DNA from: JAGWRI01 sp035700805
GTDB taxonomy: Bacteria > Gemmatimonadota > Gemmatimonadetes > Gemmatimonadales > Gemmatimonadaceae
Assembly (NCBI GenBank): GCA_035700805.1
Contig: DASSOG010000003.1
Span: 1-64,000, forward strand
Length of the DNA: 64,000 bases
Reading direction: 5' to 3'
In this document: positions 53,660-61,006 of the stretch, one piece after another
Position numbering within the stretch: the stretch's first letter is position 1
Layout: every line of letters starts with the position of its first letter
Translations under genes and position numbers: made by a program
The notes under the pieces: generated by a model
Databases searched by the model: none
Seen by the model: only the letters and a program-made list of their open reading frames with translations
What the model was told of the DNA's origin: nothing

Positions 53660-53956
53660 CTAGAACGCACCGGGGGCGATCATGCCGCTGTGCCAGGCGG
53701 GATCCCAGACCAGGTGAGTTTCAATATGGTCCAGGCCGTCCACGAACGAGGCCGCGTCGTGGATGCCCTGCGTGATGTAATGCTCCATGGGGCAGCCCGG
53801 CGTGGTGAGCGTATGCGTCACGTGCCCGATGTCGCCCTCAATGGTCACGCTGTACACCAGGCCGAGCGTCACGATGTCGAGCCCGATCTCGGGATCGATG
53901 ACGGTGGACAGGGCCTTCCAGAGGGGATCGAGGCGCGGATCCTGTGCTTCGCTCAT
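53660..53956 (-). CDS. MIP18/PaaD-family Fe-S assembly-type protein (DUF59)
   Basis: A 98-residue DUF59 domain: DPEIGLDIVTLGLVYSVTIEGDIGHVTHTLTTPGCPM carries the conserved DPE, GLVY and TxPxCP blocks with the single reactive Cys. Relatives help mature Fe-S clusters. First gene of the minus operon, with a predicted 41-nt leader from the Crp/Fnr-type site at 54032. Confidence 0.9.
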   Translation of the reverse strand: MSEAQDPRLDPLWKALSTVIDPEIGLDIVTLGLVYSVTIEGDIGHVTHTLTTPGCPMEHYITQGIHDAASFVDGLDHIETHLVWDPAWHSGMIAPGAF

Positions 53957-54003
53957 GGGGCAGTCCCGGACGACGGGGGTGCGTGTGGGGAGGACACGCC
54001 TGA

Positions 54004-54009
54004 AGTCTC
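54004..54009 (-). promoter_or_regulatory. predicted -10 of the minus N-oxide operon
   Basis: Reads GAGACT on the minus strand. Its first base is 29.5 bp from the centre of the GTGA-N6-TCAC site at 54032-54045, placing that site at -41.5 (class II position) and the start at about 53997, 41 nt before the MIP18 ATG. The hexamer is weak alone; support comes from the mirrored copy at 54127. Confidence 0.45.
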
Positions 54010-54031
54010 GCCCTGATGGACGGCGGGGCGC

Positions 54032-54045
54032 GTGACGCTTGTCAC
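54032..54045. promoter_or_regulatory. Crp/Fnr-family binding site 1 (GTGA-N6-TCAC)
   Basis: GTGACGCTTGTCAC, a perfect palindrome of the Crp/Fnr type, on the minus-operon side of the divergent region. The regulator encoded at 56384 has R-E-x-V-x-R in its recognition helix, the residue set that reads GTGA half-sites. Confidence 0.75.
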
Positions 54046-54090
54046 ACGTATCGCGACCGCGGCATCGGGAGGGCTCCCGCCGGAATCCCT

Positions 54091-54104
54091 GTGACAATCG
54101 TCAC
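54091..54104. promoter_or_regulatory. Crp/Fnr-family binding site 2 (GTGA-N6-TCAC)
   Basis: GTGACAATCGTCAC, perfect in both half-sites, on the plus-operon side. Its centre lies 29.5 bp before a GAGATT hexamer, matching the geometry of site 1 on the other strand and predicting class II activation of the ScdA_N-cupin-nirK operon. Confidence 0.78.
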
Positions 54105-54126
54105 CCGCGGCGCTTGACACGGCAAC

Positions 54127-54132
54127 GAGATT
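54127..54132 (+). promoter_or_regulatory. predicted -10 of the nirK operon
   Basis: GAGATT, mirrored by GAGACT on the minus side at equal distance from its own activator site. It predicts a start at about 54139 and a 13-nt leader containing GGAG (54142-54145). A TTGACA at 54114 is not used in this model, since its -10 would overlap the ribosome site. Confidence 0.45.
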
Positions 54133-54151
54133 CCGGATTATGGAGAATATC

Positions 54152-54358
54152 ATGCCCAAGGATGCCGCGCCACTCGACGCGACCTGCACGGTGAACCAGA
54201 TGATGGCCCGGGACCCGCGCGCCATCGAGGTCTTCAACCGCTTTGGAGTGGACACCTGCTGTGGCAGTGGCGCCACGATTGCCGAGGCGGCCCGCCGCGA
54301 CGGGATCGACGAAGCCGAGCTGCTGGCGGAGCTGCGCAAGGCCCTGGCCGCGGAATGA
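54152..54358 (+). CDS. ScdA_N/DUF542-domain protein (Fe-S repair type)
   Basis: A 68-residue stand-alone version of the N-terminal domain of the di-iron repair proteins RIC/YtfE/ScdA: CTVNQMMARDPRAIEVFNRFGVDTCCGSG with the conserved Cys-Cys-Gly. The hemerythrin part is absent. ATG 54152 is chosen over ATG 54140 because GGAG (54142-54145) lies 6 nt before it and the earlier start would leave no leader. Overlaps the cupin gene by ATGA. Such modules respond to NO damage. Confidence 0.88.
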   Translation: MPKDAAPLDATCTVNQMMARDPRAIEVFNRFGVDTCCGSGATIAEAARRDGIDEAELLAELRKALAAE

Positions 54359-54681
54359 ACCTCTTTGACGCGGTGGCGAGCGCCACGGAGGCTGTTTCGT
54401 CCAGCCCCGACCGCCCCGCCACGCGCCTCATGCACGACAGTCCGGACGCTCGGCTCGTGATGTTCCGCCTGGAGCCGGGCCAGCAGGTGCCATCGCACAC
54501 GAGTCCGTCCAGCGTGGTGCTGGTGGTGTCGGCGGGTTCGGGAGAAGTGACCGGTGCCGAGGGTGCGCGCGCCGTGCGCGCCGGCGACGTGGTCACCTTC
54601 GCGCCCGGCGAGCCCCACGGCATGCGTGCCCTCTCGCATTCGCTGGTCATCCTTGCCATCATTGCACCGCGACCAGGCTGA
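54355..54681 (+). CDS. cupin-domain protein
   Basis: A 108-residue cupin: RLEPGQQVPSHTSPSSVVLVVSAGSGEV is motif 1 with a single His, and VVTFAPGEPHGMRAL is motif 2 with one His. Fewer His ligands than usual, so metal binding is uncertain. Coupled to the ScdA_N gene (ATGA) and 28 bp before nirK. Possibly a small sensor or accessory of the nitrite-reductase operon. Confidence 0.82.
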   Translation: MNLFDAVASATEAVSSSPDRPATRLMHDSPDARLVMFRLEPGQQVPSHTSPSSVVLVVSAGSGEVTGAEGARAVRAGDVVTFAPGEPHGMRALSHSLVILAIIAPRPG

Positions 54682-54709
54682 ACACGCCTCATTCTACCGC
54701 GAGTGCACC

Positions 54710-55888
54710 ATGACAACTGAACGCGACCCGAAACTTCCGTCCTCCACGCCGGCCGACGGCCGTGCGGAGTCCCTGAATCCGGGCGCCGACGAAGCGGGGC
54801 TGCTCCGTGCGGCCACCGACAGCACGTCGCGCCGGGCCTTCCTGCAGCGGGCCTCGCTGCTGACGCTGACCATCCCGGGCGTCGGGGCCGCGCTGGCCGC
54901 CTGCGCGCCGGAGGGCGGCGGGCAGGCGCAGGGCGGAGCCGCGGCCGCCGGGGTCCAGGGCGCGGGCCACAATCCCGACAGCCGCCTGGATACCGCCCTG
55001 CATGCGCCGGCCGAGCACAGCACCGGGGGCGTCTCCGGCGCGGGGGTGCAATTCCACCGCTACGATCCCGCGCTGCCACCGCTGTCGCGATCCCGGACCC
55101 TCAAGCTGCACTTCGTGGCGCGACATGACGCGATTGCCGTGGCCGATGGCCTGGTGGTGGCCGGATGGACGTTCGAGGGCGACACGCCGGGTCCCATCGT
55201 GCATTGCCGGGTGGGGGACACGGTGGAGTTCACGCTGACGAACGAAGCGGACGTGCCGCACTCCATGGATTTTCACGCAGCGCAGATCGATCCCAAGGTG
55301 GCCTTCCGCTCGGTGCTGCGCGGACAGTCGGTGAGCTACACCTTTACGCCGCGGTATGCGGGGGCATTCCTGTATCACTGCGGGACGGCGCCCGTGCTGA
55401 TGCACATTGGCACGGGGATGTACGGGGCCATCATCGTGGAACCCCGCGACCCGTTGCCGCCGGCGCGGGACTTCGTGCTGGTGGAGGGCGAGTTGTACCT
55501 GGGGGCCGCGGTGAATGGGGTGCGTCCCTTTGACTACTCGCGAATGCTCTCCAGTGAGCCGGACATGGTGGTCTTCAACGGGCGTCCCGACCAGTACGTG
55601 CGTGAACCGTTGCGGGCCAAGGTGGGCGAGCGGGTGCGCTTCTGGGTGGTGAATGCCGGTCCCACGCTGTCGTGCGCATTCCACGTGGTGGGGGAGCAGT
55701 TCGACACGGTGTACCTGGGGGCGCCACCGGGTAACGCCATCCATGGGGTGCAGACCTTTGCCGTGCCGGCGGGTGGCGGCATGCCCTTTGAGCTGCAGTG
55801 CGACATTCCCGGGGAATTCGTGTTCGTGAATCATGCCTTTGGCCACGGCCAGAAGGGTGCCATCGGGATGCTCGTGGTGGAGGCCTGA
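54710..55888 (+). CDS. nirK: copper nitrite reductase (NirK)-type two-cupredoxin protein, Tat lipoprotein
   Basis: A 392-residue protein. Tat-type signal with Arg41-Arg42 (TSRRAFLQRAS) and a lipobox ending at Cys65. Type 1 copper ligands: His184, Cys224, His232, Met237; type 2: His189, His223, His375; Asp187 matches the catalytic Asp98 of Alcaligenes NirK. The second catalytic residue, His255 there (IGGHGD), aligns with VGEQFD, so Gln330 replaces it. It would reduce nitrite to NO outside the membrane, or be a related multicopper oxidase. Operon content favours NirK. Confidence 0.82.
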   Translation: MTTERDPKLPSSTPADGRAESLNPGADEAGLLRAATDSTSRRAFLQRASLLTLTIPGVGAALAACAPEGGGQAQGGAAAAGVQGAGHNPDSRLDTALHAPAEHSTGGVSGAGVQFHRYDPALPPLSRSRTLKLHFVARHDAIAVADGLVVAGWTFEGDTPGPIVHCRVGDTVEFTLTNEADVPHSMDFHAAQIDPKVAFRSVLRGQSVSYTFTPRYAGAFLYHCGTAPVLMHIGTGMYGAIIVEPRDPLPPARDFVLVEGELYLGAAVNGVRPFDYSRMLSSEPDMVVFNGRPDQYVREPLRAKVGERVRFWVVNAGPTLSCAFHVVGEQFDTVYLGAPPGNAIHGVQTFAVPAGGGMPFELQCDIPGEFVFVNHAFGHGQKGAIGMLVVEA

Positions 55889-55921
55889 GGTGGCCATCGC
55901 GCCGGTGGAGGCCTAGGACCC

Positions 55922-56377
55922 GTGCATTCCCTGGTCCGGCGCTATATCAAGACGTCTATCGTCTTCCTCCTGGTCGGGCTGGCCATCGGGGGGTGGATGA
56001 TCATCCAGCGCGAGCTGCTGCATCGCTACCCGCCCCAGTACGAGATCAGCGCGCACACGCACGCGGTGTTCGTGGGCTTTGTGATGATGATGATCCAGGG
56101 GGTGGCGCTGTGGCTCTTTCCTCGGCCGGACAAGGACGACCACCGCTACCGGCCCGCGCTGGCGCTCACCGCCTACTGGCTGGTGACGGTCGGGACGGCC
56201 GTGCGCGTGGCGGGTGAGATCGCCCGGGTGTGGCCGGTGGCCGAGTGGGTCGCGTGGGCCATTGTCGTGGCCGGCATGGCGCAGATTGCGGGGCTCGCGC
56301 TCTTTTTCTACACCATGTGGGCGCGCATTCGCTCGGTGGGCAGCAAGGTGCGCGAGGCCCGGGGCGAGCGCTTCTGA
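55922..56377 (+). CDS. small heme-copper-oxidase-like membrane protein
   Basis: A 151-residue, four-helix protein with GTG start. Residues 44-67 (His45, His47) carry the motif AHxHxxxxG[FW]VxxxIxGVxxxLxP shared position by position with the 431-residue protein of the opposite operon, suggesting heme binding and a truncated subunit-I-like fold. Lies 33 bp after nirK and 6 bp before the Crp/Fnr gene. An electron donor to NirK is one possible role. Confidence 0.72.
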   Translation: MHSLVRRYIKTSIVFLLVGLAIGGWMIIQRELLHRYPPQYEISAHTHAVFVGFVMMMIQGVALWLFPRPDKDDHRYRPALALTAYWLVTVGTAVRVAGEIARVWPVAEWVAWAIVVAGMAQIAGLALFFYTMWARIRSVGSKVREARGERF

Positions 56378-56383
56378 CACGCC

Positions 56384-57106
56384 ATGGATGATTCCGTAGC
56401 CGAAGCCCGCTCCGTCCTCGGGCAGATCCCGCTCTTCGCCAGCTTTGGGGACCTGGCGCTGGACCGCCTGTCCAGCCGTTCGGTGGCGCGCGCGTATCCG
56501 GCGGGGACCGTGCTCTTCACCACGGGTGAGCGGTGTCGCGGGTTGTACGTGGTGATCGCCGGACGGGTGCGCATCTATCGCACCAGCCCCACGGGGCGCG
56601 AGCAGGTGCTGAAACTGGAGGGGCCGGGGCGCCCGGTGGCGGAGCTCCCGCTCTTTGACGACGGGCCCTACCCCGCGTCCGCGGTTGCGCAGGAGGACTC
56701 GCGGCTGCTGTTCGTGCCGCGCGACGAGTTCGAGGCGCTGTATCGCGAGCATCCGGAGGTGGCGCTGGCCGTTATCCGAAATCTTGGATCCCGGCTCCGG
56801 CACCTGGTGCACCTGACCGAGACGCTGGCCTTCCGGGACGTGGCGGCCCGCCTGGCGCACTACCTCGTGGAGTACGCCGGGGAGCATGCGCGCCAGACGC
56901 CGAACGGCCTGGAGTTCGTGCTGCCGCGGACCCAGGAGGAACTGTCGTTCGAACTCGGCACGGCCCGGGAATCGGTCTCGCGGGCGTTCAAGCAGCTCTC
57001 GGAAAAGGGCGTGATCGTGGTGCTGCCACGGCGCAGGATTCGCATTCCGGACCTGGCAAAGCTGCGGGCGTTCGGGCGGCCGGGAGGGCGCCCGCAGTTC
57101 GGGTAG
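56384..57106 (+). CDS. Crp/Fnr-family transcriptional regulator
   Basis: A 240-residue regulator: N-terminal cNMP-like beta-roll (residues 15-115), long dimer helix (LVHLTETLAFRDVAARLAHYL) and a helix-turn-helix TQEELSFELGTARESVSRAF. Recognition residues Arg195, Glu196 and Arg200 match Crp (R-E-x-x-x-R), predicting GTGA half-sites rather than the TTGA read by Fnr, which has Val in the first position. Only one Cys (51), so no Fnr-type Fe-S cluster; a DNR-like heme/NO sensor is possible. Last gene of the nirK operon. Confidence 0.9.
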   Translation: MDDSVAEARSVLGQIPLFASFGDLALDRLSSRSVARAYPAGTVLFTTGERCRGLYVVIAGRVRIYRTSPTGREQVLKLEGPGRPVAELPLFDDGPYPASAVAQEDSRLLFVPRDEFEALYREHPEVALAVIRNLGSRLRHLVHLTETLAFRDVAARLAHYLVEYAGEHARQTPNGLEFVLPRTQEELSFELGTARESVSRAFKQLSEKGVIVVLPRRRIRIPDLAKLRAFGRPGGRPQFG

Positions 57107-57116
57107 TCCGGCCCGG

Positions 57117-57131
57117 CGCCGGTCGCCGGCG
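57117..57131. terminator. GC hairpin after the Crp/Fnr gene
   Basis: CGCCGG-TCG-CCGGCG, 10 bp after the stop codon. No T-tract; a possible end of the nirK operon transcript. Confidence 0.3.
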
Positions 57132-57254
57132 GTGGTCCGTCATTGCCACGCGCCGTGGATTTCGCCAACATTTGGGTGACCGACCGTCGCCGCGGGCCCC
57201 CGCCTGCGGCGCCTTTCCACCCATCGCGTCCATGACGCCGAGGCCGTTCCGTTG

Positions 57255-57884
57255 ATGAAGAAACTGCTCCTGACCGTCGCCTGCCTGGCGCTCGTCGCGT
57301 GCGGCCGGAAGGCCGCCCCGCCTTCCACCGCCACTGCCGGCACCACGCCCGAGTCGTACCGCGTGCGGTTCGAGACCAGCAAGGGTCCGTTCACCGTGGC
57401 AGTCACGCGGTCGCTCTCGCCGCGCGGCGCCGACCGATTCTACGAGCTGGTGACTTCCAACTACTTTAATGACGTGCGCTTCTTCCGCGTCGTGCCGGGG
57501 TTCGTGGCGCAGTTCGGGATGAATGGCGACCCCAAGCTCAACGAGGAGTGGGCGGACAAGCCCATCCCCGATGATTCCGTGAAGGAGACCAATGCGCGCG
57601 GCACCCTGGTGTTTGCCACGTCGGGGCCGAATTCACGCTCCAACCAGCTCTTCATCAACCTGGCCGACAATGGCCGGCTGGACAAGATGGGCTTCTCGCC
57701 CTTCGGCAAGGTGGTGGACGGCATGGCCGTGGTGGACTCACTGTACTCCGGCTACGGCGAGAGCCCCAGCCAGCAATTGATCACCGTGCACGGGAACGCC
57801 TACCTGACCCGGAATTTCCCGAAACTGGACTACATCAAGTCCGCGGCGATCGTACCGGCCACGGATACAGGCACGGCGAAGTAA
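57255..57884 (+). CDS. cyclophilin-type peptidyl-prolyl isomerase, lipoprotein
   Basis: A 209-residue protein with lipoprotein signal (LLLTVACLALVACGRK, lipobox Cys at VAC). The cyclophilin core is clear: FYELVTSNYFNDVRFFRVVPGFVAQFGM with the catalytic Arg in FFRVVPGF, and TSGPNSRSNQLFINL for the substrate groove. Assists folding of exported proteins. The ATG at 57255 is preferred over the TTG just before it. Confidence 0.92.
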   Translation: MKKLLLTVACLALVACGRKAAPPSTATAGTTPESYRVRFETSKGPFTVAVTRSLSPRGADRFYELVTSNYFNDVRFFRVVPGFVAQFGMNGDPKLNEEWADKPIPDDSVKETNARGTLVFATSGPNSRSNQLFINLADNGRLDKMGFSPFGKVVDGMAVVDSLYSGYGESPSQQLITVHGNAYLTRNFPKLDYIKSAAIVPATDTGTAK

Positions 57885-57896
57885 CTCGTCCGCGTT

Positions 57897-57920
57897 CCCG
57901 CCGGGCGCGCGCCCGGCGGG
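57897..57920. terminator. strong GC hairpin after the cyclophilin gene
   Basis: A perfect 10-bp stem with 4-nt loop (CCCGCCGGGC-GCGC-GCCCGGCGGG), 13 bp after the stop. It lacks a T-tract, as is common in GC-rich genomes; likely transcription end or RNA-stabilising structure. Confidence 0.5.
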
Positions 57921-57964
57921 TCCGAGGCCCCGACTCCATCCAGCGACCATCGAGGAGACCCGTC

Positions 57965-59422
57965 ATGTCCCATGTCGTTCCATCCAGTCGGCGCGCCGTG
58001 GCGGCGGTGGCGCTGGTCACGCTGGCCGCCGCCACGGGCCTGGCTCCCGTCAGCGCCCGGGCCCAGGCCGTCAACTCACTGCCCCCCGACCTCTCCGCGC
58101 GGGTCAGCGCCGCCATCACGAGCGTCATGAAGACCACCCAGGTGCCCAGCGCGTCGGTGGGCATCGTGCGCGGCGGTCACGTGGTGTTCGTGCAGGCCTT
58201 CGGCATGGCTCGGCTCAAGCCGCCCGTCGCCGCGCGGGCCGACATGCACTACGCCATCGGTTCCATCAGCAAGCAGTTCACGGTGGCCGCCGTGATGCTG
58301 CTGCAGCAGCAGGGCAAGCTGTCCATTGACGCCCCCGTGTCCACCTGGTTCCCGGAGTTGACGCGATCGCACGACGTGACGCTGCGGAACCTCATGTCGC
58401 ACACGTCGGGCTACAGCGACTATGCCCCCCAGGACTACACCATTCCGGCGTGGACGCACCCGATGACCCCGGAGCGGCTGGTGCATGAATGGGCCACGAA
58501 GCCGCTGGATTTTGAGCCGGGGACCCAATACCAGTATTCAAACACGAATTTCAACATCGTGGGATTGATCGTGCAGAAGGTGAGCGGCCAGCCCTTCTGG
58601 GCCTACCTCAAGGCAAACGTGCTCGACCCCGTGGGGCTGTCGCACACCATTGACCTCGACACCCAGCGCGACCAGCTCGAGCCCACGGGATACTTCCGGC
58701 ATGCGCTCGGGCCCCTGCGTCCGGCCATTATGGAAGCCCCGGGGTGGTACTTTGCCGACGGGGAGATGGCCATGCCGGTGGGCGACCTGCTCACGTGGGA
58801 CATCTCCGTGATGAACCAGTCCCTGCTGTCGCCCGCCTCGTATGCGGAAATGGAAGCGCCCACGCGCCTGAAGAACGGGCTGTACAGCGATTACGGGCTG
58901 GGCATGCACGCAGGCGAAGTGAACGGACACCGTATGGTGTCGCACAGCGGCGAGGTGGGCGGGTTCGTGGCGCAGAACACGGTGCTGCCCGACGACAAGC
59001 TGGCCGTGGTCGTGCTGACGAACCAGGAGGCGTCGCCCGCCGCCGGGATGATCGCGCGGGGCATCCTCGCCCTGCTGGTGCCCCCGGGCGCCACGCAGGC
59101 CTCCACACCCGCGGCCACGGCCCATGCCACCACGCTGGCCCGGCGCGTGCTGGCCGGCTTGCAGCAGGGGACGATCGACCGGTCGCTGTTCACGGCGAAC
59201 GCCAACTTCTACTTTGACGCCCAGGCCATTACGGACTTCAAGGCCAGCCTGGGCCCCCTGGGTGCCATTCGGACCTTCACCCAGACGGCGACCAACCTGC
59301 GCGGCGGCATGCGGTACCGCGGTTTTGCTGCGACCTTTGGGAACGGAACTCGAGTGAGCGTGTCTACCTACTGGACCACGGATGGCAAAATCGAGCAGTT
59401 CCTGGTTGCGCCGGCAAACTGA
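57965..59422 (+). CDS. secreted class C beta-lactamase-family serine hydrolase
   Basis: A 485-residue exported protein; signal peptide to about residue 34 (SARAQA). The catalytic Ser100-Ile-Ser-Lys103 (SxxK), Tyr-Ser-Asn (YQYSNTNF) and C-terminal HxG (VSHSGEVGG) motifs place it among AmpC-like esterases, DD-peptidases and beta-lactamases. A C-terminal extension after residue 375 resembles the small accessory domain of such hydrolases. Substrate unknown. GGAG lies 9-12 nt before the ATG. Confidence 0.92.
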   Translation: MSHVVPSSRRAVAAVALVTLAAATGLAPVSARAQAVNSLPPDLSARVSAAITSVMKTTQVPSASVGIVRGGHVVFVQAFGMARLKPPVAARADMHYAIGSISKQFTVAAVMLLQQQGKLSIDAPVSTWFPELTRSHDVTLRNLMSHTSGYSDYAPQDYTIPAWTHPMTPERLVHEWATKPLDFEPGTQYQYSNTNFNIVGLIVQKVSGQPFWAYLKANVLDPVGLSHTIDLDTQRDQLEPTGYFRHALGPLRPAIMEAPGWYFADGEMAMPVGDLLTWDISVMNQSLLSPASYAEMEAPTRLKNGLYSDYGLGMHAGEVNGHRMVSHSGEVGGFVAQNTVLPDDKLAVVVLTNQEASPAAGMIARGILALLVPPGATQASTPAATAHATTLARRVLAGLQQGTIDRSLFTANANFYFDAQAITDFKASLGPLGAIRTFTQTATNLRGGMRYRGFAATFGNGTRVSVSTYWTTDGKIEQFLVAPAN

Positions 59423-59438
59423 GTTGGGGGAGGCCCAA

Positions 59439-60140
59439 TTGACCAGCATGAGACGCAGTTTCCTGTTCTCGATCATTGCAGTACTGGCCTGTGCGTGCTC
59501 GGATTCCGGCACCGGCCCGCTCGGCTCGAGCAAGGCCTACTTCCGGGTGTTCAACACCGCGGCGGAAGGCCAGACGATTGACGCGAGCGTGGATGGCAAG
59601 GACGTGGTCCTCGCGCTCGGCGCTGGTCATGTGAGCCCCAACATCCAGATTCCGGCGGGCACGCATTCCATCGGCCTCCGGGTGGCCGGCAACGTGCTGC
59701 ACGCGCCGCCGCCGATGGACGTGACGTTCAGCACGGGTGACACCACCACGGTGTTCGTCTTCGATTCCAGCAGCGTGCTGAGCCCGTGGGTGCTGCCCGA
59801 CACCGGCGCCCTCGTGGCCGCGGGGAAGACCAAGCTGCGCGTGGCGAACTTCGTGACCTCGGGCCCGCCGGTCCTGTTCTACCGGACGCAGCCCGATGCC
59901 CAGACCCCCCTCTCCGTGATGTTCCCATTTCCGTATGGGGAGGTCTCGCCGTACATGGAGAGTACGCCTGGCGACTGGCAGGTGTTCATGTCCACGGAGC
60001 ACTACTCCATTGAAGGGGAGCCGGTGCAGCTCGATACCCTGGCCACCTCACCGGCCATTTCCATCCCCGTCGGGCAGTCCCGGACCGTGGTGTTCTTCGT
60101 GATGGGCGGCCAGGTGACGGTGAAGGTCCTGGCGCCGTGA
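59439..60140 (+). CDS. DUF4397-type lipoprotein
   Basis: A 233-residue protein with signal and lipobox (FSIIAVLACACSDSG). The repeated beta-strand pattern (AYFRVFNTAAEGQTIDASVDG; KLRVANFVTSGPPVLFY; WQVFMSTEHYSIEGEP) matches DUF4397, a duplicated beta-sandwich of the cell surface. TTG 59439 is chosen because GGGGAGG sits 6 nt upstream; ATG 59448 is too far from it for good spacing but possible. Role unknown. Confidence 0.75.
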   Translation: MTSMRRSFLFSIIAVLACACSDSGTGPLGSSKAYFRVFNTAAEGQTIDASVDGKDVVLALGAGHVSPNIQIPAGTHSIGLRVAGNVLHAPPPMDVTFSTGDTTTVFVFDSSSVLSPWVLPDTGALVAAGKTKLRVANFVTSGPPVLFYRTQPDAQTPLSVMFPFPYGEVSPYMESTPGDWQVFMSTEHYSIEGEPVQLDTLATSPAISIPVGQSRTVVFFVMGGQVTVKVLAP

Positions 60141-60160
60141 ATCGCTGACACGCGGGCTGC

Positions 60161-61006
60161 ATGAGCCGGGCCGGATTCCTCAAGTTCCCCGTGACTCCCG
60201 GGCGCCGCCGTCTGCGCACGGTCTGGCTCGGGCTGGCCGCCAGCGCCGCAGTCGCGCTGGCGCCCGCCAGGCGCCTGGGCGCGCAGCAAACGTCGTTGAC
60301 CGTGCCCACGACTGGCGCGGACGTGTTCCAGCGCATGCACGACGCCTACCGGGGCGCGTGGTATCGCACCCTGAGGTTCGTGCAGAAGACCACGCAGTAC
60401 CGCCCCGATGGAGCCAAGGTCATCGGAACCTGGTATGAGAGCCTTCGCCAGACCGACACGGACACCGAGCTTCGCATTGACTTTGGCGATCCGCGATCGG
60501 GCAATGGCGTGAAGTACACCGCCGATTCCACCTGGCGCGTGCAGGGAGGCAAGGTGACGAGGGTCGTGGGATCGGGCAACGAATTCCTCCCGCTCATCCA
60601 GGGGGTGTACCTGCAGCCCGTGACGCGCACCATCGAGCAGCTTGCCGGCACCGGGGTGGCGATGGATCGCGTGACCGCCGGCACCTGGGAGGACCAGCCG
60701 GTCTGGATCATCGGGGTCCGGTCCCCTGCGGATTCCACCGCGCCGCAGATCTGGATAAGTCAGGACCGGAACGTCCTGGTGCGGATGATCCTCGCCCCGG
60801 CGCCGGGGGCACAACCCCTCGATATCCGTCTTGACGATTATGTGCCGGTCGGCCAGGGGTGGCTGGCCACCCGCGTGACCATGCTGGCGGGCGGCAGGCC
60901 CGCGCAGGTGGAGGAGTACGCCGACTGGAAGGCGGATGTGCCGCTTTCAGGCGCGCTGTTTGACCTCACGAGCTGGATGACCGCGCCCCACTGGGGCGCA
61001 CGGTAA
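60161..61006 (+). CDS. periplasmic LolA/LolB-like beta protein
   Basis: A 281-residue exported protein (basic N-terminus, hydrophobic stretch VWLGLAASAAVALAPA, cleavage near GAQ-Q). The body is an incomplete beta-barrel pattern of outer-membrane lipoprotein-sorting-like proteins: YRTLRFVQKTTQYRPDG, TDTELRIDFGD, PQIWISQDRNVLVRMIL. Its end overlaps the convergent WtpA-like gene by 41 bp. Family assignment is tentative. Confidence 0.6.
   Translation: MSRAGFLKFPVTPGRRRLRTVWLGLAASAAVALAPARRLGAQQTSLTVPTTGADVFQRMHDAYRGAWYRTLRFVQKTTQYRPDGAKVIGTWYESLRQTDTDTELRIDFGDPRSGNGVKYTADSTWRVQGGKVTRVVGSGNEFLPLIQGVYLQPVTRTIEQLAGTGVAMDRVTAGTWEDQPVWIIGVRSPADSTAPQIWISQDRNVLVRMILAPAPGAQPLDIRLDDYVPVGQGWLATRVTMLAGGRPAQVEEYADWKADVPLSGALFDLTSWMTAPHWGAR

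Noticed and set aside
54114..54141. TTGACA-N16-GATTAT as the nirK-operon promoter
   Set aside because: The -10 would end at the ribosome site, placing the transcript start after GGAG at 54142. The activator-centred model with GAGATT at 54127 fits better and has a mirror copy.
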